DNA of 64,000 bases, taken from positions 1 through 64,000 of the forward strand of contig CANLVD010000009.1 in assembly GCA_947494445.1 (NCBI GenBank), read 5' to 3'. The notes beneath the pieces are model-generated. The model made no database searches, was not told the DNA's origin, and saw only the letters and a program-made list of their open reading frames with translations. The DNA is from an uncultured Paracoccaceae bacterium (GTDB lineage: Bacteria > Pseudomonadota > Alphaproteobacteria > Rhodobacterales > Rhodobacteraceae). A program made the position numbers and the translations under genes. Of this stretch, positions 54,844 to 64,000 are shown piece after piece (position 1 is the stretch's first letter; each line of letters begins with the position of its first letter).

Positions 54844-55197
54844 ACCGCCCCTCCCGGCTCAGGGAGATGCGTCGGCCGATATCCATTGATCGCCTTGCGG
54901 ACATTAGTCGCAAGCGGGATTGCCTCACCTGTTGCCTCTGACGGAGCCTTTGCGGCTCTCGTTCCAGCGTCCATGTCCGTACCTTCTCAAAAGGTTACCC
55001 ACGATCCACGCGCCACTCCCAAGCGCTTTTAAACGTGAAAGCGCATTACGCAATAAAAAATGGTTAATTCGTGGCAAACTTTTATTAACTTGCGTAAAAA
55101 TACAGCGGTTTCTATACCAAAATTGCGCCACTGCTTGGCGGAATGGGTTTTGCACCGCAAATAACTCAAGTCACTTGTTAAAACGGGAGAAGTCATC
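54844..55197. promoter_or_regulatory. AT-rich divergent promoter region of the secretion locus
   Basis: These 354 bp hold no gene. Three structures are visible: a GCGCTTT/AAAGCGC hairpin (arms 55023-55029 and 55038-55044); a TTACGCAA/TTGCGTAA inverted repeat (55046-55053 and 55090-55097) with a 36-base spacer; and within that spacer the motif GGTTAATTCGTGGCAAAC (55062-55079), which is nearly repeated before the giant gene. The region must drive the GAF-HlyD operon leftwards and the HlyD gene rightwards. Confidence 0.5.
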
Positions 55198-55929
55198 GTG
55201 CTGCGATACCTTGCCATGGCCATATCCATTTTGGCCGTTACTTTCAGCAGCGCCTCTGCGCAGGACATGCAGGCCCCATCCGTGGTCGTGGCGGAGCAGG
55301 AAGCCACGCTTGCTTCTCGCATGGCGGGTCTGATCGACGCGTTTCCTTTGGGTGTTGGTGACCGGTTTCAGGCAGGTGATACGTTGGTCCGGTTCGATTG
55401 CGCACTTCAGATCGCAGCCCGCGATTCTGCCCGGTTTACATTGGATGCGGCCGAGGCGGAAAACGCGGTGAATGCCCGTCTTTTGAAAAGTGGTGCCATC
55501 TCACGCACTGAAGCTGCAATCACGCAGGCCCGTGTCGGATCAGCCAAGGCCGACCTGTCAGGCGCGGATGCACAAGTTGCCCTGTGTGAGATCCGAGCGC
55601 CGTTTTCAGGCATCGTGGTCGAGGTGGCCGCAGCCCAGTTCGAGACGGTTCAGGCCTCTCAGGATCTCCTTCGGGTTGTGTCCGATCTGCCACCCCGTGT
55701 CGATCTGATCGCACCTTCGGAATGGCTGCAATGGCTCAAACCCGGACAACAGGGTGAGGTTCGGCTTTTTGAGACCGGCAAAGCCTATCCTGCCGTGATC
55801 AACGCTCTGCCCCCCATCGTCAATGCGGTCAGCAAGTCGATCAAGCTTGAGGCGCAGTTTACCGGAGAGGCTGCCGGCGTCCTGCCGGGCATGTCAGGGA
55901 TTTTCGTGACCACCGGCGGATCAGGTTGA
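55198..55929 (+). CDS. Periplasmic HlyD/RND-type adaptor protein
   Basis: The 243-residue product has a cleavable signal peptide (MAISILAVTFSSASA, cut before QDMQ) and is otherwise a small membrane-fusion protein: a lipoyl half RMAGLIDAFPLGVGDRFQAGDTLVRFDC, a short helical hairpin (ARFTLDAAEAENAVNARLLKSGAISRTEAAI), the second half IRAPFSGIVVEVAA and a beta barrel. It is shorter than usual adaptors and has no membrane anchor. The start is GTG with GGGAGA about nine bases before. It is divergent from the GAF-HlyD gene and its last nine bases overlap the end of the convergent aminotransferase gene. It is the third adaptor-like protein of the locus. Confidence 0.82.
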   Translation: MLRYLAMAISILAVTFSSASAQDMQAPSVVVAEQEATLASRMAGLIDAFPLGVGDRFQAGDTLVRFDCALQIAARDSARFTLDAAEAENAVNARLLKSGAISRTEAAITQARVGSAKADLSGADAQVALCEIRAPFSGIVVEVAAAQFETVQASQDLLRVVSDLPPRVDLIAPSEWLQWLKPGQQGEVRLFETGKAYPAVINALPPIVNAVSKSIKLEAQFTGEAAGVLPGMSGIFVTTGGSG

Positions 55930-57300
55930 GGCGTCCAGAACCTCTTCCAGCACACCAAGCGCGAAATCCGCATCGCTCTGGCTGATCATCAGCGGCGGCG
56001 TCCACGTCAGGATGTTGCCCATGGAAATTTTGAACGACAGGCCGCGCGCCAGACAGCCGTACAGGATCTTCTCGGCCATCTCCCCGTCGGGCGTCTTTTC
56101 CTCCCGGTCGCTCACAATCTCGATCCCCATCAGGAAGCCCCGCCCGCGCACGTCCCCGATGCAGGCAAATCTCGATTGCAATGCACGCAGTCGCTCCAGC
56201 ATCTGCGCCCCCAGCGTGGCCGCGTTTTCCACCAGCCCCTCACCCTCGATGATCTCAATCGTGGTCAGGGCGGCCCGCGTCGTCACCGGATTTTTCTCAT
56301 GGGTGTAGTGCCCCAACGCAAAATCGCCCGCCACGTCCAGATCAGGGTGCATCACAGCCGCCGAGATCGGCAGAATGCCCCCGCCAAGCGCCTTGCCCAT
56401 CACCAGAATGTCCGGCACGACGTCATCATGCTCACAGGCAAACATCCGGCCGGTCTTGCCCAGGCCGGTGGGAATCTCATCAAAGATCAGCAGCGCACCG
56501 TGATCATGACAGGCCTGCCGAACCGCTTGCCAGAAGCCGGGCGGCGGGATGTAGGGCGCCGCGCGTGCAGGCTCGGCAATCACGGCACCAACATCGCCCT
56601 CACGTTCTAGCACGTAGCGCACCATATTGGCGCAGGTCATCTTGCAAAGCGCCAGATCGGGCTGTCCACCGGGGGCGTCATACCCATAGGGGCAGCGGTA
56701 GCAGGCAAAGGGTGCCACATGTTCGGCCCCGGGCAGAAGTGGCCCGGTGACATGGGAGCGGAAAAGTGCCTCGCCCGAGACGCTTGAGGCCCCGAAGCCC
56801 GTGCCGTGATAGGCATCCCAGAAAGACAGCGTCTTGAACCGCCCGGTCGCGGCGCGCGCATATTTCAGGGCGATTTCATTGGCATCCGATCCGCCGGTGG
56901 CGAACAGCACTTTCGACAGATCACCCGGCGCCAATGCGCCCAGCTTTTCCGCAAGTTCCACCGCCGGTTCGCAGGCATAGCGGCGCGGTGCATAGGGCAG
57001 GGCGTCCATCTGGGCGGTGATCGCCGCTTTCAAACGGGGGTGGCCATAGCCGATGTGATGAACATTGTTGCCGTGAAAGTCGAGAAACCGCCGCCCCGAC
57101 ATGTCCCAGATATAAGCGCCTTCAGCCTTCGAGACGGCATTCATGCAAGGGGTAGATGCCGACTGATGCAGGAAAGCCTTTGCATCACGGTCCAGAAGCG
57201 CGCGTGTGTCCGCGTGGTTCAGCCCGTCGCGCCAGTTCCGGCCCTGCGCACTGGTGTTGGCATCGCTTTCACCAAGCGCGTTCGGGTTGTGATCAGTCAC
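55921..57300 (-). CDS. Class III PLP enzyme (aminotransferase fold), possibly hydroxy-aminoethylphosphonate lyase
   Basis: This 459-residue fold-type I enzyme shows the class III features: GGSDANEIALKYARAATG, the Asp in LLIFDEIPTGLGKTGRMFA and the PLP lysine in VMGKALGGGILPISAAV. The N-terminal RRFLDFHGNNVHHIGYGHPR segment resembles PbfA-type (R)-1-hydroxy-2-aminoethylphosphonate ammonia-lyases, hence that suggestion; ordinary aminotransferase activity is the alternative. A cysteine-rich loop CYRCPYGYDA...CKMTC is present near residues 195-225. No phosphonate genes are adjacent. Its start overlaps the end of bolA by eight bases, so it is probably expressed with purL-bolA. Confidence 0.7.
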   Translation of the reverse strand: MTDHNPNALGESDANTSAQGRNWRDGLNHADTRALLDRDAKAFLHQSASTPCMNAVSKAEGAYIWDMSGRRFLDFHGNNVHHIGYGHPRLKAAITAQMDALPYAPRRYACEPAVELAEKLGALAPGDLSKVLFATGGSDANEIALKYARAATGRFKTLSFWDAYHGTGFGASSVSGEALFRSHVTGPLLPGAEHVAPFACYRCPYGYDAPGGQPDLALCKMTCANMVRYVLEREGDVGAVIAEPARAAPYIPPPGFWQAVRQACHDHGALLIFDEIPTGLGKTGRMFACEHDDVVPDILVMGKALGGGILPISAAVMHPDLDVAGDFALGHYTHEKNPVTTRAALTTIEIIEGEGLVENAATLGAQMLERLRALQSRFACIGDVRGRGFLMGIEIVSDREEKTPDGEMAEKILYGCLARGLSFKISMGNILTWTPPLMISQSDADFALGVLEEVLDAST

Positions 57301-57535
57301 GGGCCTTGGTCGTCAGCGCCAATGCGTGCAACTCGCCCGCAGGGCCATCCATCTTGCCTTTCAGGGCTGCATAGACCAGCTGATGCTGCTTGACGCGGGT
57401 CAGGCCCTTGAACTCGTCTGCCACGACCGAGGCCGCATAGTGGTTGCCGTCTCCGGCCAGATCGGTGATCTGCACCTCCGCCGTCGGGAACGCTTCCTGG
57501 ATCATGCGTTCAATCTCTACAGCTTCCATCGCCAT
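57293..57535 (-). CDS. BolA family protein
   Basis: BolA proteins work with monothiol glutaredoxins in iron-sulfur cluster handling. The 80-residue product, from ATG 57535, shows ERMIQEAFPTAEVQITDLAGDGNHYAASVVADEFKG, with the conserved H in GNHY, then RVKQHQLVYAALKGKMDGPAGELHALALTT, the class with a conserved His near the end. GGGAG lies ten bases before that ATG; another ATG two codons later is possible. Position after purL is usual in the group, often followed by a glutaredoxin gene, but here the class III PLP enzyme follows instead. Confidence 0.9.
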   Translation of the reverse strand: MAMEAVEIERMIQEAFPTAEVQITDLAGDGNHYAASVVADEFKGLTRVKQHQLVYAALKGKMDGPAGELHALALTTKARD

Positions 57536-57604
57536 GCGATCCGGTCTCCCCAATTTTGTCCGTCATCCCAAGATGTGGGCCAGAGCGCGGAAATGGTCAA
57601 GCGT

Positions 57605-59767
<2,163 letters not shown>

Positions 59768-60339
59768 GGGCAGGCTCCTCCGGCTTGCCTGCTTTTAAGA
59801 AACGCACGAGCCGAGGGAAAGAGAGAAAACCGCACTTCACAGGATGATCGGTTGGGAACTCCGGCTGCCGGTGTGGTTTTCCGCCCCCACGCAGAAAACA
59901 CACACCAGAGCCTGAAGCGCGACAGTGCCCCCACGGACCGTCGCGCATGTCTGGTCAGGCGCAGCCCCCACCGGTCTGCCAGACAATTGCCGATAACTAT
60001 TTCACCGGCACAGACGCCACACACTTGTTACTCAACTCTTGCCCAAACTCTCGGGCGGCACTCATCACGCATACTCTTGCGTCGTCTGTGATGGATAGAT
60101 GGCCCATCGCGTTGGAAAACACCAGATCAGCAAAAACGCATCGCGCTTGAGATTAGTATAGATCATGAAAACACGTATTAATACTTATAAATTAACAAAT
60201 ATATCGAAAATATCACGAAAATTAGTGAAATAAAAAATTACTAATCACATAAATTTACCCATTCTATTTAAATTGTGGCAGATCAGGTGAAATTTTCGCG
60301 GCGCTATACTTAAGATTTCCAGACTGTGCGAATGGGACC

Positions 60340-60370
60340 GATAACTTCAGGGCTTTGCCCCCGAGTTATC
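60340..60370. other. Symmetric hairpin in the purL-lysR gap
   Basis: GATAACT (60340-60346) pairs with AGTTATC (60364-60370), and inside it GGGC pairs with GCCC, with matched three-base internal gaps and a TTT loop. The symmetry suggests a folded RNA or a protein-binding dyad. There is no T-run on either side, so it is not a simple terminator. Confidence 0.5.
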
Positions 60371-60605
60371 ACAATTCCTGCCTTAGTTTCTCGCCAGACC
60401 GCACGGAATTTGCAGCACTCGGGCGCTGGATGCTGCAAGAACGCTGTTACACCTGATCTTTAGGCGGGGTTCACATTCAAAAATGACGATATCTTTTTTT
60501 CATTCCCCCTCAGAAAATCCGACGGCGAAGTAATCTTTGGCATTTTGGAAGTATTGATGCAGGTGCTCAGACGCGGGCCTGAGTCACCCCGGATGGGCTT
60601 TGGCC

Positions 60606-60700
60606 AAAAAAAAGACCGGGCTCAAGGCCCGGCCTAGTCCAACAGGGAGATGAGAGGAGCTCAAAGCCTGAATTAAGAACTCGTCTCAACTGTCTTAATG
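60606..60700 (-). ncRNA. Candidate small RNA B (sibling of A)
   Basis: On the minus strand the 3' part reads CTCATCTCCCTGTTGGACTA, then a GGCCGGGC/GCCCGGTC stem and eight T. The same arrangement occurs 180 bp away in candidate A. The pyrimidine-rich CATCTCCCT looks like an anti-Shine-Dalgarno seed, as in the CcsR family of Rhodobacter. The 5' end is unknown; the right boundary given is a guess. Confidence 0.5.
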
Positions 60701-60788
60701 GTCTGTGAACGTGGCACCTGTTCGACCAGACTATGCAAAAGCAGAGGTCTTTTTGCGGCCCAAATGGGGCAACGGGTTTCGGTTGCGC

Positions 60789-60861
60789 AAAAAAAAGGCC
60801 GAGCAATGCTCGGCCCAAGTCCAACAGGGAGGTGAAGACGAGAGCGTGTCATCGCCTTCGA
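60789..60861 (-). ncRNA. Candidate small RNA A with RpoH-like promoter
   Basis: On the minus strand CTTCACCTCCCTGTTGGACT precedes a perfect GGCCGAGC/GCTCGGCC stem (three-base loop) and eight T. Upstream, CTTG at 60896-60893 and CCTATAT at 60874-60868 are 18 bases apart, similar to heat-shock-type (RpoH) promoters in alphaproteobacteria, which would start transcription near 60861 and give an RNA of about 73 bases. The CACCTCCC seed is shared in form with candidate B. Alternatively this is only the terminator of the LysR gene. Confidence 0.55.
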
Positions 60862-60962
60862 GATTTCATATAGGTAAGCGCACCCGACCGAACAAGGAAA
60901 AAGGCGCCTTTTTAAGTGCATATCCGCTACCCGCTTTGTGCATAGCAGCAGAAAAACCCTTG

Positions 60963-61871
60963 CTACATTGCCTCTGAGACCATTTTCATGCGTCTTTTGT
61001 AGTCGGCGATCTCTTCAAGAATGAAGTCCCGAAACGCCTCGACTCGCTTCGATTGCCGCAATTCTTCGGGGTAGGCGAGGTAGACGGGAATGATTCCGCT
61101 CTGCTCTTCGGGCAGCACCTGCACCAGCGTGTTGAAATCGGTGACCACATAATCGGGCAGGGCGCCGATGCCCAGATTGTTCAACACCGCCTGCAGGATG
61201 CCGAAATAGTTGTTCATCATCAGATGCGAGCTGTGTTCAGCTGACAGATAGGGCGCCATGAAGTTTACGCCCGCACTGACCTGATGGCTTGATGTGCTTT
61301 GCGAAATCAGACGGTGCTGGATCAGTTCATCCTTGGATCCCGGATTGCCATGCTGGGCAACATAGCTTTCGGATGCGAAAAACCGCATGCGTACATCCAT
61401 CAGGCGCCTGCGGATCAGGTCTGCCTGGCTGGGTTCTTTCATGCGAATGGCAATGTCGGCTTCGCGCATCGGCAGATCCAGAACACGTTCCTCAAGGATC
61501 AGGTCGATCTTCAGATGTGGATAGCGGTCGTAAAGCCGCGACAGGCGCGGTGCCAGCCACAGTGTCCCAAAACCCGTGGTCGTGGTCACCCGCAATTCGC
61601 CATAGATGCCTTCTTCGCTGTCACGAATGCGGGCCGCAGCCGTGTCCAGCCGTTTCGACATCTGCTTGGTCGCCTCGAACAGCAATTCGCCCTGCTCGGT
61701 CAGGATCAGCCCTCGGGCATGGCGGTGAAACAGGATGACGGCCAGCGATTCCTCAAGCCCGCGGATTTGCCGCGACACCGCCGATTGGCTGAGATTGAGC
61801 GCCTCACCCGCATGGGTCAGGGAACCAGCATCCGCGACCGCATGAAAAATGCGCAACTTGTCCCAATCCAT
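60963..61871 (-). CDS. LysR family transcriptional regulator
   Basis: This 302-residue regulator has the N-terminal winged helix-turn-helix (AGSLTHAGEALNLSQSAVSRQIRGLEESL, residues 15-43) and a C-terminal periplasmic-binding-like effector domain with ELRVTTTTGFGTLWLAPRL and READIAIRMKEPSQADLIRR. The group is that of alphaproteobacterial regulators close to GcvA-like ones. It is divergent from the indolepyruvate oxidoreductase gene with 275 bp between, so control of that gene and of itself is a reasonable guess. The effector is unknown. Confidence 0.92.
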   Translation of the reverse strand: MDWDKLRIFHAVADAGSLTHAGEALNLSQSAVSRQIRGLEESLAVILFHRHARGLILTEQGELLFEATKQMSKRLDTAAARIRDSEEGIYGELRVTTTTGFGTLWLAPRLSRLYDRYPHLKIDLILEERVLDLPMREADIAIRMKEPSQADLIRRRLMDVRMRFFASESYVAQHGNPGSKDELIQHRLISQSTSSHQVSAGVNFMAPYLSAEHSSHLMMNNYFGILQAVLNNLGIGALPDYVVTDFNTLVQVLPEEQSGIIPVYLAYPEELRQSKRVEAFRDFILEEIADYKRRMKMVSEAM

Positions 61872-62146
61872 GATCGTCCCCTGATGTCCGGTCAGAGCCT
61901 ATGCGTGCTCCTGTGCCCCTGCGTATAACCTTGCGAACAGGTTATGCCTAGTGTCTGGAAAATTTCAAAACCGGGGCTGGTGGCGAATACTTCGGTCTTT
62001 TTGGGTCAAAGCAGCAGGATGATCACAGTTTTCGCTTTGTACGTCAGCAACTCTGACCTAAACTCGCTTCAAGAACAGAAACCGGGAAGTGACTTGTCAC
62101 AGCATGGAAACCCGGTTTGACTGATGCACAGGAGGTTGCCCGGCCA
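61872..62146. promoter_or_regulatory. Divergent lysR/iorA promoter region
   Basis: This 275-bp gap holds no gene. It contains the likely LysR-type operator(s), which I could not pinpoint, and the AGGAGG ribosome binding site at 62130-62135 for the oxidoreductase gene. Confidence 0.4.
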
Positions 62147-64000
62147 ATGCTACAGGATGTGTCTCTCGCTGATCGCTATGACCTAGAAAAGGATCAGGTG
62201 CTGCTCAACGGCACCCAGGCGCTGGTGCGCGCGACCCTGATGCAAAAGGCTCGCGACAAGGTCGCAGGCCACAACACCGCAGGCTATGTCACCGGCTACC
62301 GGGGCTCCCCTCTGGGCGCGGTTGATCAGCAAATGTGGCGTGCGAAAGCCGATCTTGAGAAATCGCAAATCACCTTCAATCCGGGCCTGAACGAAGACCT
62401 TGCCGCCACCGCACTTTGGGGCGCGCAGCAGGCCCATTTGCGGGGTGAGGGCACCCATGAAGGCGTCTTCGGCATGTGGTATGCCAAAGGTCCCGGCGTT
62501 GACCGGACGGGCGATGTGTTCCGCCACGCCAATATGGCAGGCACCGCTCCGCTGGGGGGCGTCATTGCTGCCATGGGCGACGACCATACGGGTGAAAGCT
62601 CCACCGTTCTGCACCAGTCGGAATTTGCCCTTGTTGACGCGCTGATGCCGATTCTGTCGCCAGCAGGCGTGCAGGAAATTCTGGATTACTCCATTCTTGG
62701 TTGGGCACTCAGCCGCTATTCGGGCTGTTGGGTCGGGCTGAAATGCGTGAAGGACACGATCGAGGTCACGCAGGTGGTCGATGCCGATCCTCACCGCATG
62801 AAAATCACCCTTCCGCAGGACTTCCCAATGCCCGAAGGCGGCGTGAACATCCGCCTTGGCGACAATCCCACAGCGCAGGAGGCCCGCCTGCATGACCACA
62901 AGCGCTTCGCAGCTGAGGCGTTTGGCAGGGCCAACCGGATCGACAAGCGGATGCACGGGCAAGATGGCGCGCGCATCGGCATCCTGTCTGCGGGAAAAAG
63001 CTGGCTCGACACGGTCCATGCGCTCGATCTTCTGGGGCTGGATGCCGACAGCCTGACCGCACTTGGCATCACCACCTACAAGGTCGGCATGGTCTGGCCG
63101 CTCGACATGACCTCGTTTCGCGAATGGGCCGACGGGCTGGATGTGATCATCTGCGTCGAGGAAAAGCGCAAGCTGCTTGAGGTGCAGGTCAAGGAGGCGA
63201 TCTTCAACGACCGTCAGGGCCGTCGCGTCATCGGCTGGAAAGACACCAAGGGCAATGAGGTCTTCACCGTCAAGGGCGCGCTCGACCCGGTCACCATTGC
63301 GGACAAGCTGGGCGGTCTTCTGGCAGATGAAGGCATCGCGTCCGAGGCATTGACCAAGGGCCGCACCCAGATATCCGAGGCCTTGCGCGCCAACAATGCC
63401 GAAGAGATCACAAGCCGTCAGGCCTGGTTCTGCTCGGGCTGCCCGCACAATTCTTCCACCAAGATCCCCGAAGGCGCTCGCGCATATGCGGGCATCGGTT
63501 GCCATTATATGGTGCAATGGATGGACCGGGAAACCGAAGGCTTCACCCATATGGGCGGCGAAGGCGCGAATTGGATCGGAGAGGCGCCGTTTTCCACCCG
63601 CAAACATGTCTTTCAGAACATTGGCGACGGCACCTATAACCATTCCGGCGTGCAGGCGATCCGCGCGGCCTTGGCGGCCAACACAAATGTCACCTACAAG
63701 ATCCTCTTCAACGATGCGGTCGCAATGACCGGCGGGCAGACCAACGATGGCGGTCTGACACCCCAGCAGATCGCGGCAGAACTGGTCGCCATGGGCGTGG
63801 CCAATGTGGCGGTGGTCTATGATGAAAAGGAAGACCTCGACCTTGGGGCGTTCCCACCAAACGTGACCAAACATCCGCGCGCTGACCTGATGTCGGTGCA
63901 AAAGACCTTCGAAACGCACAAGGGCGTTTCGGCCATTGTCTATGTTCAGACCTGTGCCGCCGAAAAACGGCGCCGCCGCAAGCGCGGCAAGTTCCCAGAT
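62147..64000 (+). CDS. Indolepyruvate ferredoxin oxidoreductase, fused subunits (partial, cut by window end)
   Basis: The enzyme oxidatively decarboxylates aryl pyruvates (from Trp, Phe, Tyr breakdown) to acyl-CoA with ferredoxin. The frame is open to the last base: 618 codons of a protein usually about 1,130-1,180 residues long in this fused form. Visible are the pyrimidine-domain start LNGTQALVRATLMQKARD, GYVTGYRGSPLGAVD, GKGPGVDRTGDVFRHANMAGT (less its first residue), the CSGCPHNSSTK motif (about residue 428) and the TPP/metal region GIGCHYMVQWMDRETEGFTHMGGEGANWIG. ATG 62147 is preceded by AGGAGG at eleven bases. A long antisense frame on the other strand is a shadow. Confidence 0.93.
   Translation, partial: MLQDVSLADRYDLEKDQVLLNGTQALVRATLMQKARDKVAGHNTAGYVTGYRGSPLGAVDQQMWRAKADLEKSQITFNPGLNEDLAATALWGAQQAHLRGEGTHEGVFGMWYAKGPGVDRTGDVFRHANMAGTAPLGGVIAAMGDDHTGESSTVLHQSEFALVDALMPILSPAGVQEILDYSILGWALSRYSGCWVGLKCVKDTIEVTQVVDADPHRMKITLPQDFPMPEGGVNIRLGDNPTAQEARLHDHKRFAAEAFGRANRIDKRMHGQDGARIGILSAGKSWLDTVHALDLLGLDADSLTALGITTYKVGMVWPLDMTSFREWADGLDVIICVEEKRKLLEVQVKEAIFNDRQGRRVIGWKDTKGNEVFTVKGALDPVTIADKLGGLLADEGIASEALTKGRTQISEALRANNAEEITSRQAWFCSGCPHNSSTKIPEGARAYAGIGCHYMVQWMDRETEGFTHMGGEGANWIGEAPFSTRKHVFQNIGDGTYNHSGVQAIRAALAANTNVTYKILFNDAVAMTGGQTNDGGLTPQQIAAELVAMGVANVAVVYDEKEDLDLGAFPPNVTKHPRADLMSVQKTFETHKGVSAIVYVQTCAAEKRRRRKRGKFPD

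Larger units (their letters stand above)
59768..60962. other. 1.2-kb intergenic region with RNA-like structures
   Basis: No protein gene is supported between purL and the LysR gene. From 59768 to about 60150 nothing is clear beyond the purL promoter. Between about 60155 and 60315 lies a very AT-rich island, unlike the rest of the window. A 31-base hairpin follows (60340-60370), and two sibling small-RNA candidates with terminators lie at 60606-60700 and 60789-60861. A 16-bp palindrome AAAAAGGCGCCTTTTT at 60898-60913 follows the LysR gene and could act as a weak terminator. Confidence 0.55.

Noticed and set aside
37287-55929. Genomic island or prophage
   Set aside because: No integrase, tRNA, direct repeats or phage genes flank the locus, and base composition looks like the neighbouring genes.
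60567-60977. Short protein frames in the purL-lysR gap
   Set aside because: They cover terminator hairpins and poly-A/T runs and have no ribosome binding sites or family likeness; small RNAs explain the region better.
62183-63919. 578-codon open frame on the minus strand
   Set aside because: It is wholly antisense to the indolepyruvate oxidoreductase gene, whose translation shows clear family motifs; the antisense protein is His/Arg/Asp-rich and resembles nothing, as expected of a shadow in GC-rich DNA.

Overview
The window reads as chromosome of an alphaproteobacterium of the Roseobacter group (Rhodobacterales). This rests on gene order and family content: DUF1491-recO, chvI-chvG-hprK-rapZ-EIIA-HPr, etfB-etfA with a PduO-type adenosyltransferase and a twin-TM small protein, purL-bolA, a ribB with a dead cyclohydrolase domain, DUF6473, a fused indolepyruvate oxidoreductase and a long methylsuccinyl-CoA-dehydrogenase-like enzyme. 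The genus cannot be fixed by eye. I see no rRNA, tRNA, CRISPR array, prophage or insertion sequence.

Layout. 0.3-8.6 kb: OsmC, DUF1491, RecO, a META lipoprotein, the acyl-CoA dehydrogenase, a TSUP exporter, a gamma-glutamyltransferase-like protein, a GNAT and PEP carboxykinase. 9.0-13.5 kb: ChvI/ChvG two-component system and a transporter-less PTS relay (HprK, RapZ, EIIA-Man, HPr) in one overlapping operon. 13.5-21.7 kb: cytochrome b561 with two YceI genes (one interrupted by an in-frame TGA), 3-hydroxybutyryl-CoA dehydrogenase, DUF6473, EtfAB, cob(I)alamin adenosyltransferase, a HIG1-like protein, an SDR and a rhomboid. 21.8-34.1 kb: ParC, then a long minus-strand block: riboflavin genes and nusB, followed by a MoxR/DUF58/DUF4129/DUF4350/SpoIIM/RDD membrane cluster and two further membrane proteins. 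34.3-37.2 kb: a three-gene catabolic operon (PLP lyase, M24 hydrolase, Asp/Glu-racemase-like enzyme) resembling parts of ectoine/hydroxyectoine utilisation sets.

37.3-55.9 kb is the most striking part. A 4,108-residue DUF4347 protein, made of DUF11-like, VCBS, thrombospondin-type-3 and about 16 cadherin-like domains, is flanked by a TolC-type outer-membrane lipoprotein, an M50 metalloprotease-HlyD fusion, a GAF-like-HlyD fusion and a periplasmic HlyD-like adaptor. There is no ABC ATPase and the giant protein has no RTX repeats. I infer a dedicated surface-display or secretion locus of unusual composition. The two promoter regions of the locus share an 18-bp motif.

55.9-64.0 kb: a class III PLP enzyme, BolA, PurL, a 1.2-kb intergenic region with a strong hairpin and two sibling small-RNA candidates with Rho-independent terminators, a LysR regulator and, cut by the window edge, indolepyruvate ferredoxin oxidoreductase.

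Metabolically, the dehydrogenase, the ETF pair, 3-hydroxybutyryl-CoA dehydrogenase and the adenosyltransferase fit acetyl-CoA/C4 assimilation through the ethylmalonyl-CoA pathway, and PckA beside ChvI fits control of gluconeogenesis. All functions are assigned by recognising sequence families; no database search was run.
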